From Neurospora crassa OR74A (Eukaryota > Ascomycota > Sordariomycetes > Sordariales > Sordariaceae): 64,000 bases of DNA. The notes beneath the pieces were generated by a model, which saw only the letters and a list, made by a program, of their open reading frames with translations, did no database searches and was not told where the DNA came from. Every line of letters starts with the position of its first letter. Positions within the stretch are counted from its first letter, which is position 1. The DNA lies in contig NC_026501.1 of assembly GCF_000182925.2 (NCBI RefSeq), positions 9,403,917-9,467,916 of the forward strand. Direction: 5' to 3'. The translations under genes and the position numbers were made by a program. Shown in pieces: positions 10,701 through 21,799 of this stretch.

Positions 10701-12293
10701 TCGTATTGATACTACATACTACCACCACCACCGGTACGTACACATACATCGTGAGAAACCACAACACCCCAGAGACGATGGAGTCTCGTGAAGGAGTCAG
10801 ACTGCCTTGCTGCTTCTGCCATGCTGCCATGCGCGCACTGCATCGTTGCGCACAATCACCACCACACACACAAGCACACAAGCACACAGGCACACTATAC
10901 TACAGTCATGCCGTTCTTTACGTGAGCGCCATGAGTTCGGTGCTATGAGGTGCTGCTGCTGCTTGCTGCTTGCTATTGCTGGCCCAGCAGGAACGCGGCA
11001 GTCCAAGTGATGGAAGGAAGGGCACATCGACCTCAGACGCCCATCCCAGCCTTCCCGGTCCTGGTAGCTTCTACTGGACATTTCCACACAGTCACCTATT
11101 TGTCTCCATCAAGCCACCTCGTGCCCCGTCTTGTCTCCAGCTGTCCCCAAACCCATCCCAGTCCAATCCACCGTCGTAGTCCCACGTCCGGCCAAGTATT
11201 GGTTCTTGACATGACTGGATCTGCTCTTCTGACGCGACTTTTGCAGGTTACCTTTTCCACGAGGCGAAGACCAGGCAGACAGCAGCAGCATCGTCATCAT
11301 CATCGACGATACACAGTACAATCTACACTACTGTTCTCTACGTACCCCTACCGCGAGTCCAAAGAAACAAAACGCGTTGCTCTGCCCTGCGCTGGCCCGG
11401 ACAGTAGAGCCAAAAGAAACCAACCATCGCCAGCCCATCGCCGTATGGTGTAACAGCGACCCGTGTGTACACAGAGACACACAACATCAGGAGGCCATCG
11501 GCAGCAGCAAGAGAACGGACTTGACGAAACGTTGAATCCAGGCACACGGGAATATACTTGCGGCAGGGTCAGTCTACCCACCCACTGCGGTACATACATA
11601 CATACATACATACATACATACATACACCCACAGATCTTGGTGGTGACCGTTGGTCATCCTGTTTACGACCGCACCAGTCCTGCCTGCAGCAAGGCGATCT
11701 ACAATATCCAGCGGGCGCCGGCGCCGGCAAGGTTCCAGAGCCCCAGAGGCAGCAGACAGTCTCCGCGCTAGAGACACCACCCTGTACCCTTGGGTAGGAC
11801 CCGCAGTGCCCCGTCCAGTCACCAGTCTTGTCGGGCCACCCCATCCACACCCCGGAACAGCCCCCTCACTCCTCGCTACCTATCGCTACAGGTACCGAGC
11901 GTGCCGCTACAAAGAGACATCAGACCAGTAAAGGTCGGAGCGTTCCTTTGCTTCGGGTTCGGGCTGCCATATCCTGTCTCGGGCTTCTCCCGTCCCTCCT
12001 TCTTCTCATCGCCACCAGTCCACCCCAAGGTACCCCATCAAGTTCCCCGTCGTGCCCAGCCCCGGCCCCCCCATCACAGCCTGAAGGATCCCTGGACACG
12101 CGAAAAACAGGGGGGACGATTGACGCAGTCGCCTGCAGGCCGAGCCGCCCCCGAAAAAAAAAAGTGGCCTCAAGCCTTACCTAACACCCTTGCAACGTGT
12201 CCAACGACACATCATCTACCTTAATCCAGTCTGTGCGAGTTGGCAGTCCAAGGAATTTAGAAAGACGTGAGCAGCCGCTGCAGGTAGCCAAAT
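7768..12293. other. 4.5 kb spacer upstream of HAP3, no gene recognised
   Basis: This is the longest gap in the window. Open frames on both strands are short, low in complexity (for example Val or Thr runs near 8300) and match no family I know. From about 10,400 the sequence becomes CA- and CT-rich like the transcribed leaders elsewhere, so the right part may be the leader or promoter of HAP3. A (CATA)n tract lies at 11591-11625. Confidence 0.45.
11591..11625. repeat. (ACAT)n microsatellite
   Basis: About nine uninterrupted units of the tetranucleotide. Confidence 0.9.
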
Positions 12294-13699
12294 ATGTCCG
12301 ACTCCCCCCAATCCAATTCAAAGGATGTCGAACAAGGTGCACCGTCACCCGGCGAGGAACCACAAATGAACGACCCTCAGGACCCACACTCGAGCGGGCT
12401 CAACCAGTATGAGTTCGAAGTCAAGGAACAGGACCGGTGGTTGCCCATAGCCAATGGTATGTTACACACCTCGTTGCCTTCGTGCCCTTCTTGACCTACC
12501 TACCTCTACCCGTCCCCGTCTGTCTCTGGCCTCTGCCTCGGTGCCGGCGGGCCCTTGAGCCTCTTTGTGTCTCTTGGTCTTTGTGGACAGTCACAGACCA
12601 TGATTCGTGTGTGCGCCCGCCTCCCTCGTGGGAGCGTGTGTGAGGATGTGTGTGAGGATGTGTGTGAGGATGTGTGTGTGTGTGTCTGTGTGTGCTCTAG
12701 CCGTGGCCAGACAGAGAGCAGGGCAGCACGCCCGCTTGCGCTTGCATGGCACCATGTCCATTCATGGCTGGGGGTTTGGCGACGAGAAGCAGACCCGAGA
12801 CCGTCTCCGACTGGCTTCGCTTCTGTCTTGCTGCTTCCGCTACTGCTTTGGGCTTGAGAGCACTTCCAGAACAAGCGCTGCGCATACTCTCTATACACTT
12901 CCATGTCTCACCATTCGTCGTCCAAGTCGCCCGAAGCGCCGCGCGCTTCTTCCTCGTCTTCCAAAGCCGATCGATGTGATGCCTACGATGCTAACATACG
13001 CAACTTTGCCCCAGTCGCCCGCATTATGAAGAATGCGCTTCCCGAAAATGCAAAGATAGCCAAGGAGGCAAAGGAGTGCATGCAAGAGTGCGTGAGCGAG
13101 TTCATCTCGTTTATCACTAGCGAAGGTACGTACAATGACAGCCAATCTTCCTCGCAGCGTCAAAAGTCATCCAGTCAGAGGAAGAAGTTGAATCTGACCT
13201 ATCACAGCTTCGGAAAAATGCCAGCAAGAAAAGCGCAAGACCGTAAACGGCGAGGACATCTTGTTCGCAATGACGTCCCTGGGATTCGAGAATTATGCCG
13301 AAGCTCTCAAGATTTATCTTTCCAAGTATAGAGAAGTAAGTCTCCGTTCCACAAGTCCCTTTTCCGTGAGGCTCCTTTGGTACTAGCGATGTTGTTGCTG
13401 TCTCGTGGTATTTCGCCCAATATGACACCGAGACATGACAATGGCGGTCTTGACGGGACGGGAAAACATGAAAACCCGGCTAACTCCAGCAGCAGCAGAA
13501 TCAGACAAATCGTAGCGAGAACCAGCAAAATCGACCCAGCAGCCAAGGCTACGGCGCGCCTCAGGGCCAGAACCAACCTGGACAAGGCGGGTTTTCCAGC
13601 AACGATCTCGGTGGCCAGCAAGAAAGTGGCGATGCTTCAGGCTACAACCTCTATGGCGCTCAGACAGGACACAACGGTGGCGGCGCTGAAGGGTACTAG
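12294..13699 (+). CDS. hap3: CCAAT-binding factor subunit HAP3 (NF-YB)
   Basis: There are four exons: 12294-12456, 13015-13125, 13208-13335 and 13490-13699, giving 203 residues. The N-terminus is Ser/Pro/Asp-rich ([14 protein letters not shown]). It is followed by the NF-YB histone fold: [56 protein letters not shown] and [14 protein letters not shown]. The tail is Gln/Gly-rich. The HAP2/3/5 complex binds CCAAT boxes and, with HapX-type partners in fungi, controls respiration and iron genes. The first exon supplies the DRWLPIAN segment that touches DNA, which fixes the start and the long first intron (558 bases). All exon joins keep frame. An in-frame ATG at 12903 inside intron 1 could give a variant without DRWLPIAN. 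Confidence 0.95.
12637..12693. repeat. Short GT-rich tandem repeat in HAP3 intron 1
   Basis: Two to three copies of a 12-base unit TGTGTGTGAGGA run into a plain (TG)n tract. Confidence 0.85.
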
Positions 13700-15386
13700 G
13701 AGCCAGCGGACCGTGGGCGGTTGTCAGCAAGAATGAATCCCTCTACGACCCAGCAGTTCTCCAAGCCCTAGAAGCACGGGCAGTATTTTCGGACCCTCTG
13801 GTTGTTGGCCCCAAGCAGGCATCCCATTAGCCTGTGATTGATAGGGACAAATTAAAACCGGGTCCAGAAGGCGTCATGCTCTCATGAGACGTTCGATGAT
13901 CCGGTTGCGAATGAACCAACGTCTTCAGGAGAAGTCGGCGCGTCGCCAGAAAGGCTGCACATTGCGACTGTAGCCGGGAGAGGATCACGAAAAGCATACT
14001 CACTGTTACCGAGTCTCTGATGTGTGTATAACCATGGGGCTGTTGCTTGTTGACCTACCCAGACAAGAAGTAGCAGCCTCTTACGTTGCCATGTTTTATT
14101 TCCTTTCGTTTTTTCTAGGGTGGATATTGTTTGGTCTACAAAGATACAGGAGCGGCCATCAAAATTGGTATCTAGTCGGCTAGCTGGCGTAAAGAGTGGT
14201 TATGAATACAGTCCAATACTACTGGCTTGAATGTTGTTTTTGTAGCTGGTTGGTCTATTTAGTTCCATGACTAGAGGGCAATCCTACTTTAAAGAAGTTT
14301 TCCCAGAAGTTCACTGTCATTTTGAATCTTGTGAATTTCTTTTCAATCCCTACTGGGCCATTAAATTCATCCTTGTGGGACTTGGGACAACAGTTTGGGA
14401 TGAATTTCGTCCAGTATACCAGGAGTGCCAAGCTTACAAGCAAACCAACAATGGGCTGTGTGGTTCCCTTTCTTGGTCAGAGAGCTGGGGTTGATGCTCT
14501 TTTGTCTCTGTGGCTCTGACCGAAAAGGTAGGACATGCCAACAAGTAGCAATTACATTAGGACTAGACTCGAGAACGAACAAGTTATCAGTATAACTTTG
14601 TGACTTTTTATGATAAGGTATGTTGAACGTCTTGGATATTTGCTTTGGCCCATGTCACGATGCGTATGATACGGAATGACATGGGAATTTGGGGACTTGG
14701 GAGGTTGAGCTCGATGATGGTGGTTATGTAATCAAGTGTCACTCACCGAAACCGAGAAGCTGACCGCCTTCCGAATCTGTCGGTCACGGGCGCACATAGA
14801 CTGGTGGGCACGTGCCATTCTGTGGGGACCAAATGGAGGCTTCCCGCTCACTAAACAGATCAGAAAAAAAACATTGCCCAGTTGCAATTGATTTGTCGTC
14901 TTTCAGTTCTCATCCATCATAGCGTAAACAAACTCTTTTCAAGCCGTATCCTTGCGGCCAGCGACCAAGAACAGACCAAGCTGGAGCGGAATACCACACT
15001 GGCCCAAGGAGACTCCCGTACCTTGTCTCTCGCTTCTCATCCGCTTCGTTGTAATCTCAAACTCGACAATTATGCCATTGTTGTCTGGTCAAATCTGCGA
15101 CGGGAGCCGAGACACACTTTGATCACCGTACCATCACCTGTCCGCCACTGGGCAGTCAAGACGTCTCTGTGCATGTCGAGAACCTGAACGACAGACCAAG
15201 TACTTGCGTACTTTTGCCATTTCCACCAACACCACCACGCTAGTCATAATCATCGTCTCTTTTTTTTTTTTTCTGCCGGCCAAATCGATTCCCAGGGATC
15301 CACTTCCTATCGACAAAATAATCACCAGATAATCGTCCAACCCCCGGTAGACGGCGAATATTCTCCGCCCACCCCCATTCTCGACC
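13700..15386. other. Intergenic region between HAP3 and RRN3
   Basis: 1.7 kb with no supported gene. A frame at 14267-14494 gives a 75-residue aromatic-rich peptide, but both strands are open there and no family is recognised. The last 500 bases before 15387 are CT-rich with a T13 run and are probably the RRN3 promoter and leader. Confidence 0.5.
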
Positions 15387-17598
15387 ATGACGACTCTCAC
15401 TCCGGTCGCAACCCGATCGCAGGCAACCCCGCTCACTTCATCCGCCATCAAGTCCATCCTACGAAAGCCGACCACAGTGCTTGGGAGAAGGTCCAGGGAA
15501 GAGGACGGTGAGAGTAGCGACGGCCTCCCAGGCAGCAGCCCCGCCAAGAAGAGGAAAACCGTCATGTTCAACGACAAGCTCAACATGATCAAGGAATTTG
15601 GTGGCAAGACGTTGGACGACGCAAAGCGCGAGGTCAAGCAGGCCCTTGAGGGTCATGCCCGCGGTGACGATGAAGACTACGATGGCCTGAAGGAAATCTT
15701 TTGCCCGAGCCCGAAGCGAACAATTGCTGAAGAGGAAGACGCCGATGCACCACAACCACAAGACCTCCAGGTTTACGTCGTTGCCTTGACCAGCCATGCG
15801 CCATTGCTGGACAGATCGTGTTCGGGACTCATCCGGGCGGTGCTCAATTGCACGTGGCTAGACAGGGACGATGTTTTTGCACGAGCGTACATTCAGCTAC
15901 TGGCAGCCTTGTCTGCGAAGGTGTATTTCAGGCAACAGGCACTCTCGATGATGGTCGACAAGTTTACCGAGACACGAACCTCGACGGTAGAAGTCGTACC
16001 GGGGTTTCCGCCCGTCGATAGCGAGACCAAGAAAGAGCGGCTACATCTCGGTCTGAAATACCTCCTCGAGCTCTACGCCGATGCACGACCGATGATACTC
16101 GATATCGTTACCCACAACTTCCCACATACCGAAGAATCGAAGACAAGACACATGGAATACATTGATCACTTGCTCAGGCTCAAGGTGGACAAGCCAGACT
16201 TGGAACGGGACATAATGGAGCTAATCCTCTCGCGACTGGTGAAGCTGGACGTCGAAATGACACTGGATCTGGAGAACGACGACGACGAGACCACACGGGC
16301 GGTTCTACGGCAACTCGAAGCTTCGAACGCTAAGAGCGATGATGAGGATGACGATGCCATGAGCGACGCCGATTCGGACGACGAAGACGAGGAGGAAAGT
16401 GACGAGCAGACAAGGCGAATTCTTCTGCTGAAAAGCAAGCTGGAAACGATGGATGCCATTCTCGATCTCCTCTTTTCCATCTATGATCCCGTCTTTGCCG
16501 ACCCCGATAGCCCGGAGGCACTAGCCACCTTTGAGGATCTGTTAACAGACTTTGTCAACGTCATCCTCCCTCACCTCAAATCGCGCCACACGCAATACCT
16601 CCTCTTCAAGTTCGCCATGAAGTCCAACCGGCTAATGGAGATGTTTATCGGCACTCTCTTCAACATCGCCTTCCAGTCTACCCGGGCGCCCGTAGTCAAG
16701 CAAGCGGCCGTCGCCTACCTGGCATCCTTCACGGCACGAGGAGCTCGCGTGCAGAGCGACCAGGTGCAACTGATTGCGCAAACCTTCCTCGACTACATCG
16801 ATCACTACAGAAACACCCACACCAGCTGTCGCGGACCGGACATACGGCGCTATGGTCAGTATTATGCGTACTTTCAGGGGTTGCTGTACATCTTCTGCTT
16901 CCGCTGGCGGGATCTGATTGATCGGGACGAGGTCCCCGCGAGCTTTGACTGGGACGATCCGGCCAGCTTCTTGGGTCAGGACTTGCCGTGGATGAAGGGC
17001 TTGAGGCAGCGGTTGCAGGTGAATATTGCCAGCAAGCTTAATGTAAGCCGTCCACTTACCGCCCGTATCGAGTGTTACGTTTACTGACGAAAATCAACAA
17101 CAGCCCCTAAAATGCTGCTCCCCCATAATCGTCGACGAATTCGCCCGCCTTTCGCACCACCTCCGCTTGATCTACATCTACCCCCAAATCGAAAAGAACA
17201 AGACCATCCACCTCTCGCAGTTCTTTACATCTTCGTACGCCACCGGCGGTGCCCTTCGCGACTCCGGCTTCGAATTCGATCACGAGAATTGGACGCACAT
17301 CGAGGCGTGCTTCCCCTTTGATCCGTTCCAGCTGCCGGTCGCCAAGAGGTGGCTGGACTTGGACAAGAATTACGTTGAGTGGAGGAGCATTGCTATGCTC
17401 GAGAAGGGGGGTGATGATGATAGTGATAGTGAGGATGATGATGACGACGATGTGAGTGAGGATGGCATGGGCGATATTGGGGATGCATCGGACTATGAGA
17501 GTGATGAAGAGGTGGAGGCTGGGGGTGTGGAGCATGAAGATGATGAGAGTACGGATGAGGAGAGAGATGGGTACCATGGGAGCTTTAGGCGGATCTAA
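15387..17598 (+). CDS. rrn3: RNA polymerase I transcription initiation factor RRN3 (TIF-IA)
   Basis: There are two exons, 15387-17042 and 17104-17598, giving 716 residues. RRN3 binds RNA polymerase I and brings it to the rDNA promoter in the nucleolus. A Ser/Lys-rich N-terminus with KKRK precedes helical HEAT-like repeats (YVVALTSHAPLLDRSCSGL, YIQLLAALSAKVYFRQQAL). An acidic loop follows at residues about 313-343, then the conserved SRHTQYLLFKFAM, QAAVAYLASFTARG and FRWRDLIDRD region. Exon 2 carries CSPIIVDEFARL and YATGGALRDSGFEFDHENW. A second very acidic tail (Asp/Glu/Ser) closes the protein. The only intron is 61 bases. Length is a little above yeast Rrn3 (627) because of the acidic inserts. 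Confidence 0.93.
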
Positions 17599-18190
17599 GA
17601 GGGGGTTGCACACCACGAGAGTGATTGAAGTGGTGAAGTGATCCGGGAGGAAGGTCATTAACTCTGTTGGTTTTTTATTTTGTTTTTTTGTTTTCGGTGG
17701 GGTTTCATATCTGTTTCTTTATCTGCATGGCGAATAGGCGGCGGCGGTGGGAAAGCGCATTACCTTCGTCACTCAATTTTGGCGTTTTGGAGGGGAAGAG
17801 GAAAGGAAAAGGGAAGGGAACGGGTCGGAACTCAAAAATTGTCTTTTTTTCTCTTTGGTTGGGACTACAAGGCAGGGCAAGGAAGGGTTCGAAGGAACAG
17901 TGATTGATGATATGGAATGGAATGGGTACCTAGGATGTGAGGAGGATATACCATAGATGGATGGGCGAATTACCTATTTTCGGTTCCAGTTGTCATTGGC
18001 TGTCCATGCTATGCTAGGTATGCTATGCTATGCTGTCCATCAAGGGAGACAGAGACCCCTGAGCCATAGATACATAGGGAATATGTAAGCGGAGGATGAA
18101 TCAGCACCCATGGTGAGGAGTACCATTCGAACAAGTAGCTATCTACCTTTCTAGAACTAGCGAACTGAGAACAAAAAAAAAAGCAAAATA
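17599..18190. other. 3' flank of RRN3
   Basis: 592 bases rich in G and T downstream of RRN3. No coding signal or RNA gene seen. Confidence 0.6.
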
Positions 18191-18409
18191 TCATTCCATG
18201 TCATCAGCCGGCAGTGCCCGCCGCCCAATACTCTCAGTAGTCCTCACAGAAGTGTCAAGCGTAAAGTGTGAAGCAGTGACAACCTTACTCATCACTTTGC
18301 TACCTCCAGACTTGCCTTGTGCTACCTTCCACTTCTCTTCGATCGATGAGACGATGAGGCGTCGACCGGGGGCACCGGAGCTGGGGGCACTGCAGTGGTG
18401 AATGGACAT
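18191..18409 (-). CDS. Possible small protein, 72 residues, unknown function
   Basis: A single frame starts at ATG 18409 (MSIHHCSAPSSG) and ends in GRRALPADDME. I do not recognise it. Support is limited to codon use: the first half shows the C-ending bias of real genes nearby, and the peptide has a balanced composition (GRRLIVSSIEEKWKVAQ). There could be more exons upstream on the minus strand, because a CTGCAG acceptor-like site lies inside the first codons. The opposite strand is also open, which weakens the call. Confidence 0.35.
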   Translation of the reverse strand: MSIHHCSAPSSGAPGRRLIVSSIEEKWKVAQGKSGGSKVMSKVVTASHFTLDTSVRTTESIGRRALPADDME

Positions 18410-19684
18410 GTGCAAGCATGCAGCGTTGCATCCCCCCTAACCCACAAAAAAAAAAAAATAGGTATTTGTCACCATGTGCATTGCAGCACCAAGCGAGGAA
18501 CTTTTGGGTGCCTGGGGGTGGATGGATGGATGGATGGTTGGCTCGTTCGAGACAAAATAGATGAGACCGACCAATAATAGGTTAGGTAAATCAGTTCGCT
18601 ACCGCTTGTAAATTCTATTTTACTTCTTAATTTTTTTTTTATTTTTTTTTAAAAAAAGAGGCCGTTGCAAGCATGTAATACGCATTACAACAATTCGAAA
18701 AGACATTGGCCAGAGTCTCATCTAGATACAATACAAATATCCAGAAACTGCCTAGAACTCAAAATCAGCAGGTGTGTAACAAAGACGCTGGATGATGCGT
18801 AGTAGGTAGGAGTATATGGTACCCGGTATGATGTCAAAGGTCTCAACTATTTTGTTCAGGGCGAGGTTCGATGGTTGGATGGTTGGATGGTTGGATTATG
18901 GATGGTTGAATGGATCTGCCAATCCCCCCCCCTTCCCCCGGACCGGCGGTCCTACTAGGCCATCAAGGTTCTTTTATTCTTCCGCTTTCTATCATTTGAT
19001 TTCTATCCGGAAGGATGACATATCGACAGGGCTGGAGAAGGCGGGAAAAAGGCGGGTAGCTACTAGGTACTATTACTACGCTGGATGAGGTAAGTTTCTT
19101 ATATTGGAGACAGGAATACATGGATGGTACGATCCTGGTTAAGGTATTTGAGTTATCGAAATGATTTGAGTTTCTGGGTTTGGTGCAGTGTGGTGGTCAG
19201 GCTGCCAACGAAGTGTCAGTGAACCTGGAGCATTTTTACAGACTCTCGTCGCTCTCTGGCACTTTAACTGGTGGTTAGGTTTCCATGTTTGCTTGCTATG
19301 ACAGAAATGCGAGAAACTTTGGAGTGACACTCGGAGACTTGATGTTGGTGTTGATGGCTGCACGGCATCATATGTTTGAGTTGAAATTTATGCGGAGCGT
19401 TCCGATTCCGTCGAGATTCTTTTCGTTGAGAGTTGATCTCGGAGGAGACATGTCCGATGATGACGATGATGATTTGGATGATATATGTGTAGAGGTATGT
19501 GTCTGTCTGTCGGGTCTGGAATTAAGCACACTTACTCCGGGCCTCTTACCATCTTTATCACCCTCAGCCGATACCTCTACCAGCACAAACCCCGTTGACT
19601 TACACCCCCGTTCAAGTTTGGCCTTTGCTTGCTTGACATTAGCAGCATAATCCAGTATCAAAAAGACCAAATCGTTGCAGCCAG
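18410..19684. other. Intergenic region with (GGAT)n and A/T runs
   Basis: 1.3 kb without a recognised gene. It holds a short (GATG)n tract near 18520-18536, T- and A-rich runs near 18630-18658, and GGTTGGAT repeats near 18870-18895. The end is probably the promoter of the bZIP gene. Confidence 0.55.
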
Positions 19685-20422
19685 ATGTATTCTTACGCCT
19701 CCTCGTCCTCCTCCTCCTCCTACGCGTCTTCTTCTTCTTTCTTACCCTCCTCCTCTTCTTTCCCATCTACCTACTCTACCAATGAACAATCCACAGCATC
19801 ACCATCATCTCAACAACATGAACCCACCAAATTATCATCTACCATGATTACCATACCACGGTCATCCTCTTCTTCTTCCTCCTTCTCCACAACCACCAAC
19901 AGCAGCAGCAACAGCAGCAACAGCAACTTCAACAGCAACTTCAACAACGACATCAACAACAATAGCAAAACCTCAACCTCCCTCTCTCTTCCGCATACAA
20001 CCACAGGTGCACCCCTCCACCAACTTGACCCCCCTTCGCCATCGATGTCCAACACGGACCACATACACACCGATTCTTATACCTCTACAGGTACTACTCC
20101 CTCCACTTCTACCTCTACTCCTACTTCTACCACAGGTATCTCCACTGATACCTCCACAGGTACTTCAACTCCTACCTCGGATACCTCTACAGACACTTCC
20201 ACTTCCACAGCCAGTCAACGCCAACCTCAAAAGTATCACACCCGCCGTCGCCTCCAAGTCCGCCGCGCCCAGTCCTCCCACCGCCAACGAAAAGCCGACT
20301 ACATCAAGCGTCTGGAGCGTGAGATTGCGAGTATAAGGGGGATGATTGATCAGATGAAAGAAGACATGGAAGTGTTGAGAGGGGAGAATGAGGATTTGGG
20401 GGTGATGGCGGTGAGGAGATGA
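19685..20422 (+). CDS. bZIP transcription factor with Ser/Thr-rich N-terminus
   Basis: A single frame of 245 residues. Residues 1-180 are low complexity: Ser runs, Asn/Ser runs and a Thr/Ser/Pro minisatellite. Residues about 186-210 are a basic region (RRAQSSHRQRK, YIKRLE) and residues about 210-240 form a zipper with Leu, Ile, Met, Leu, Leu at every seventh position and Ile, Ile, Met, Asn on the adjoining core positions. The usual Asn of the bZIP signature is replaced by Val (Q-V-R-R-A-Q), a form I recall from one fungal bZIP branch. Dimer formation and DNA binding in the nucleus are inferred. The low-complexity part contains repeated ACAGGTA-type sequences that resemble splice sites, so the transcript may be shorter than the open frame. 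The start is the first ATG and is uncertain. Confidence 0.7.
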   Translation: MYSYASSSSSSSYASSSSFLPSSSSFPSTYSTNEQSTASPSSQQHEPTKLSSTMITIPRSSSSSSSFSTTTNSSSNSSNSNFNSNFNNDINNNSKTSTSLSLPHTTTGAPLHQLDPPSPSMSNTDHIHTDSYTSTGTTPSTSTSTPTSTTGISTDTSTGTSTPTSDTSTDTSTSTASQRQPQKYHTRRRLQVRRAQSSHRQRKADYIKRLEREIASIRGMIDQMKEDMEVLRGENEDLGVMAVRR

Positions 20423-21063
20423 GGTGCATGTGTGAAGAAGATTCGTAAGGTTAAAAAGGGGAGAGAGGAGGGGGGAGGGGTTGGGAATGGGAAGGGGGAA
20501 GGGGCAAGTTGGAAAGGGCAAGTTGGAAGGGGGTAGGGGGAAGGCACGGGGAAAGAAGGTACGTCGAGAGAGGGAGGATAACTGACTGGACTGGGCTGTA
20601 CTGGATGAGAGGTAGAAGATTCGAGAGGACATAGAAGAATGTCAGTTCCAATGGATGGTTCTGTTGAGAGAGTGATATTGAACCGAATGGAAATGGTGAG
20701 GCGGACAGAAGGCTCGTATTTTTTTTAAATTTTTTTTTTTTGGTTTTCTTTCTCCTTTATTTTTATCTTAGCTTCTTGAGTCCTTTTCTTTATTTCTTTT
20801 CTTCTACTCGCCCTCACGCCTTCCAGTTCCAACTTTACGTTCTCGTCGATAATTACATATCTGCTGTGCCTATGCGTTGGTCCTCTGCCGTCTTTGCGTT
20901 ACTTGGTTCCTCCGACCATACAAATCAATGCTTCTCCCGTATCACAACTAATAAATAGGTAGATGCCAGTCTTCTTCATCCCTACCTAGATATGCGCCTC
21001 CCTCTTCCTCAACTTTCTTGTCCCCAACCTTCAGGCGCCCCCGCGACTTGGTCATCGCAACTT
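20423..21063. other. 3' flank of the bZIP gene
   Basis: 641 bases that begin G-rich and become T-rich. No gene seen. Confidence 0.55.
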
Positions 21064-21270
21064 TTAATTTCTCGTCGCGATCCACTCCCTCGTCTTTACC
21101 TCCAACCCTAAGATGGTAACAGCACATGAGAAGTGTCCCTGAGTCCAAAGATGTTGTGCGACATGTTCGAGCCTATGAATGGACTCCATCGAATCCTCCC
21201 CCGTAGCAACCGCTGCTTCTCTGTAGCGCTCCCAGAGGCTGGCCAATTCATTGTCCGCGTTGTTGTTCAT
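21064..21270 (-). pseudogene. TPR-module fragment related to the neighbouring patatin genes
   Basis: A 68-codon frame from ATG 21270 (MNNNADNELASLWERYREA) to a stop at 21064. The block LASLWERYREAAVATGEDSMESIHRLEHVAQHL aligns by eye with QAALWAQYSEYASALGPSSSESL of the gene at 22509-24429 and with DLLWAHYDEIKDIYGEDDITTL of PLP-1. The match continues through HFSCAV against HLSCSL and then stops. It looks like a detached piece of the repeat region of a third patatin-family gene. Expression cannot be judged. Confidence 0.55.
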
Positions 21271-21620
21271 GATTGTGTTGGTGCGGATCGAGGGATGAAG
21301 TTGAGAGGCTTGATGCTGGTGCAGACCCAAAGGCTCGATGCTGGTGCAGATTCAGAGGCTGGGTGTTGGTGCAGATCGGGGGATGGAGCTGAGAAACTTG
21401 TGAAGAGAAACCTGGAAAGAATGAAACGAGAGGATGGTGAAAGGCTGCGGCTCGGTAGCGCTACCAAAGTTTGGTCAGTACATGGTCCACACCGTTGTTC
21501 ATGATGATGCTGGCGTCAATGGAGCAGTGGTGACCCAGAGGCTTGGTGCTGGTGCAGATGAAGGATGAAGTTGAGAGAATTGTGAAAAGCGATCGAGAAA
21601 GGGTGAAGAGGATGGTGAAA
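21271..21620 (-). pseudogene. Second, more decayed copy of the TPR-fragment start, with tandem 'GGTGCAGAT' repeats
   Basis: On the minus strand, 21430-21505 repeats the beginning of the fragment at 21064-21270 (ATC ATG AAC AAC, then Asp, Leu-Trp and RYR.AA codons), but with a stop codon after the Trp. The sequence just upstream of each copy also matches: GGTGCAGAT-type units recur at about 21318, 21342, 21372 and 21551, followed by similar GATGAAGTTGAGAG stretches. This is a small diverged tandem duplication. Confidence 0.5.
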
Positions 21621-21799
21621 AGAAGACTGCTTCAGAGACATGGGGATCCGGGGTTTATATGCATACCTAGGTTGTTATCTCGGGTAACCATCGGCTCAAC
21701 GTCTGGAGAAGGTCTCCTCAGAACGTCATGCTCCTTCCGTCTGCTACCAGCTCCCAAAGACTCTACCCAAGTTGAGGAGTTTCCAGCCAGAGACTTCTT

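Noticed and set aside
14267-14494. 75-codon aromatic-rich frame
   Set aside because: Both strands open, no ATG-based homology, no introns or neighbours to support it.
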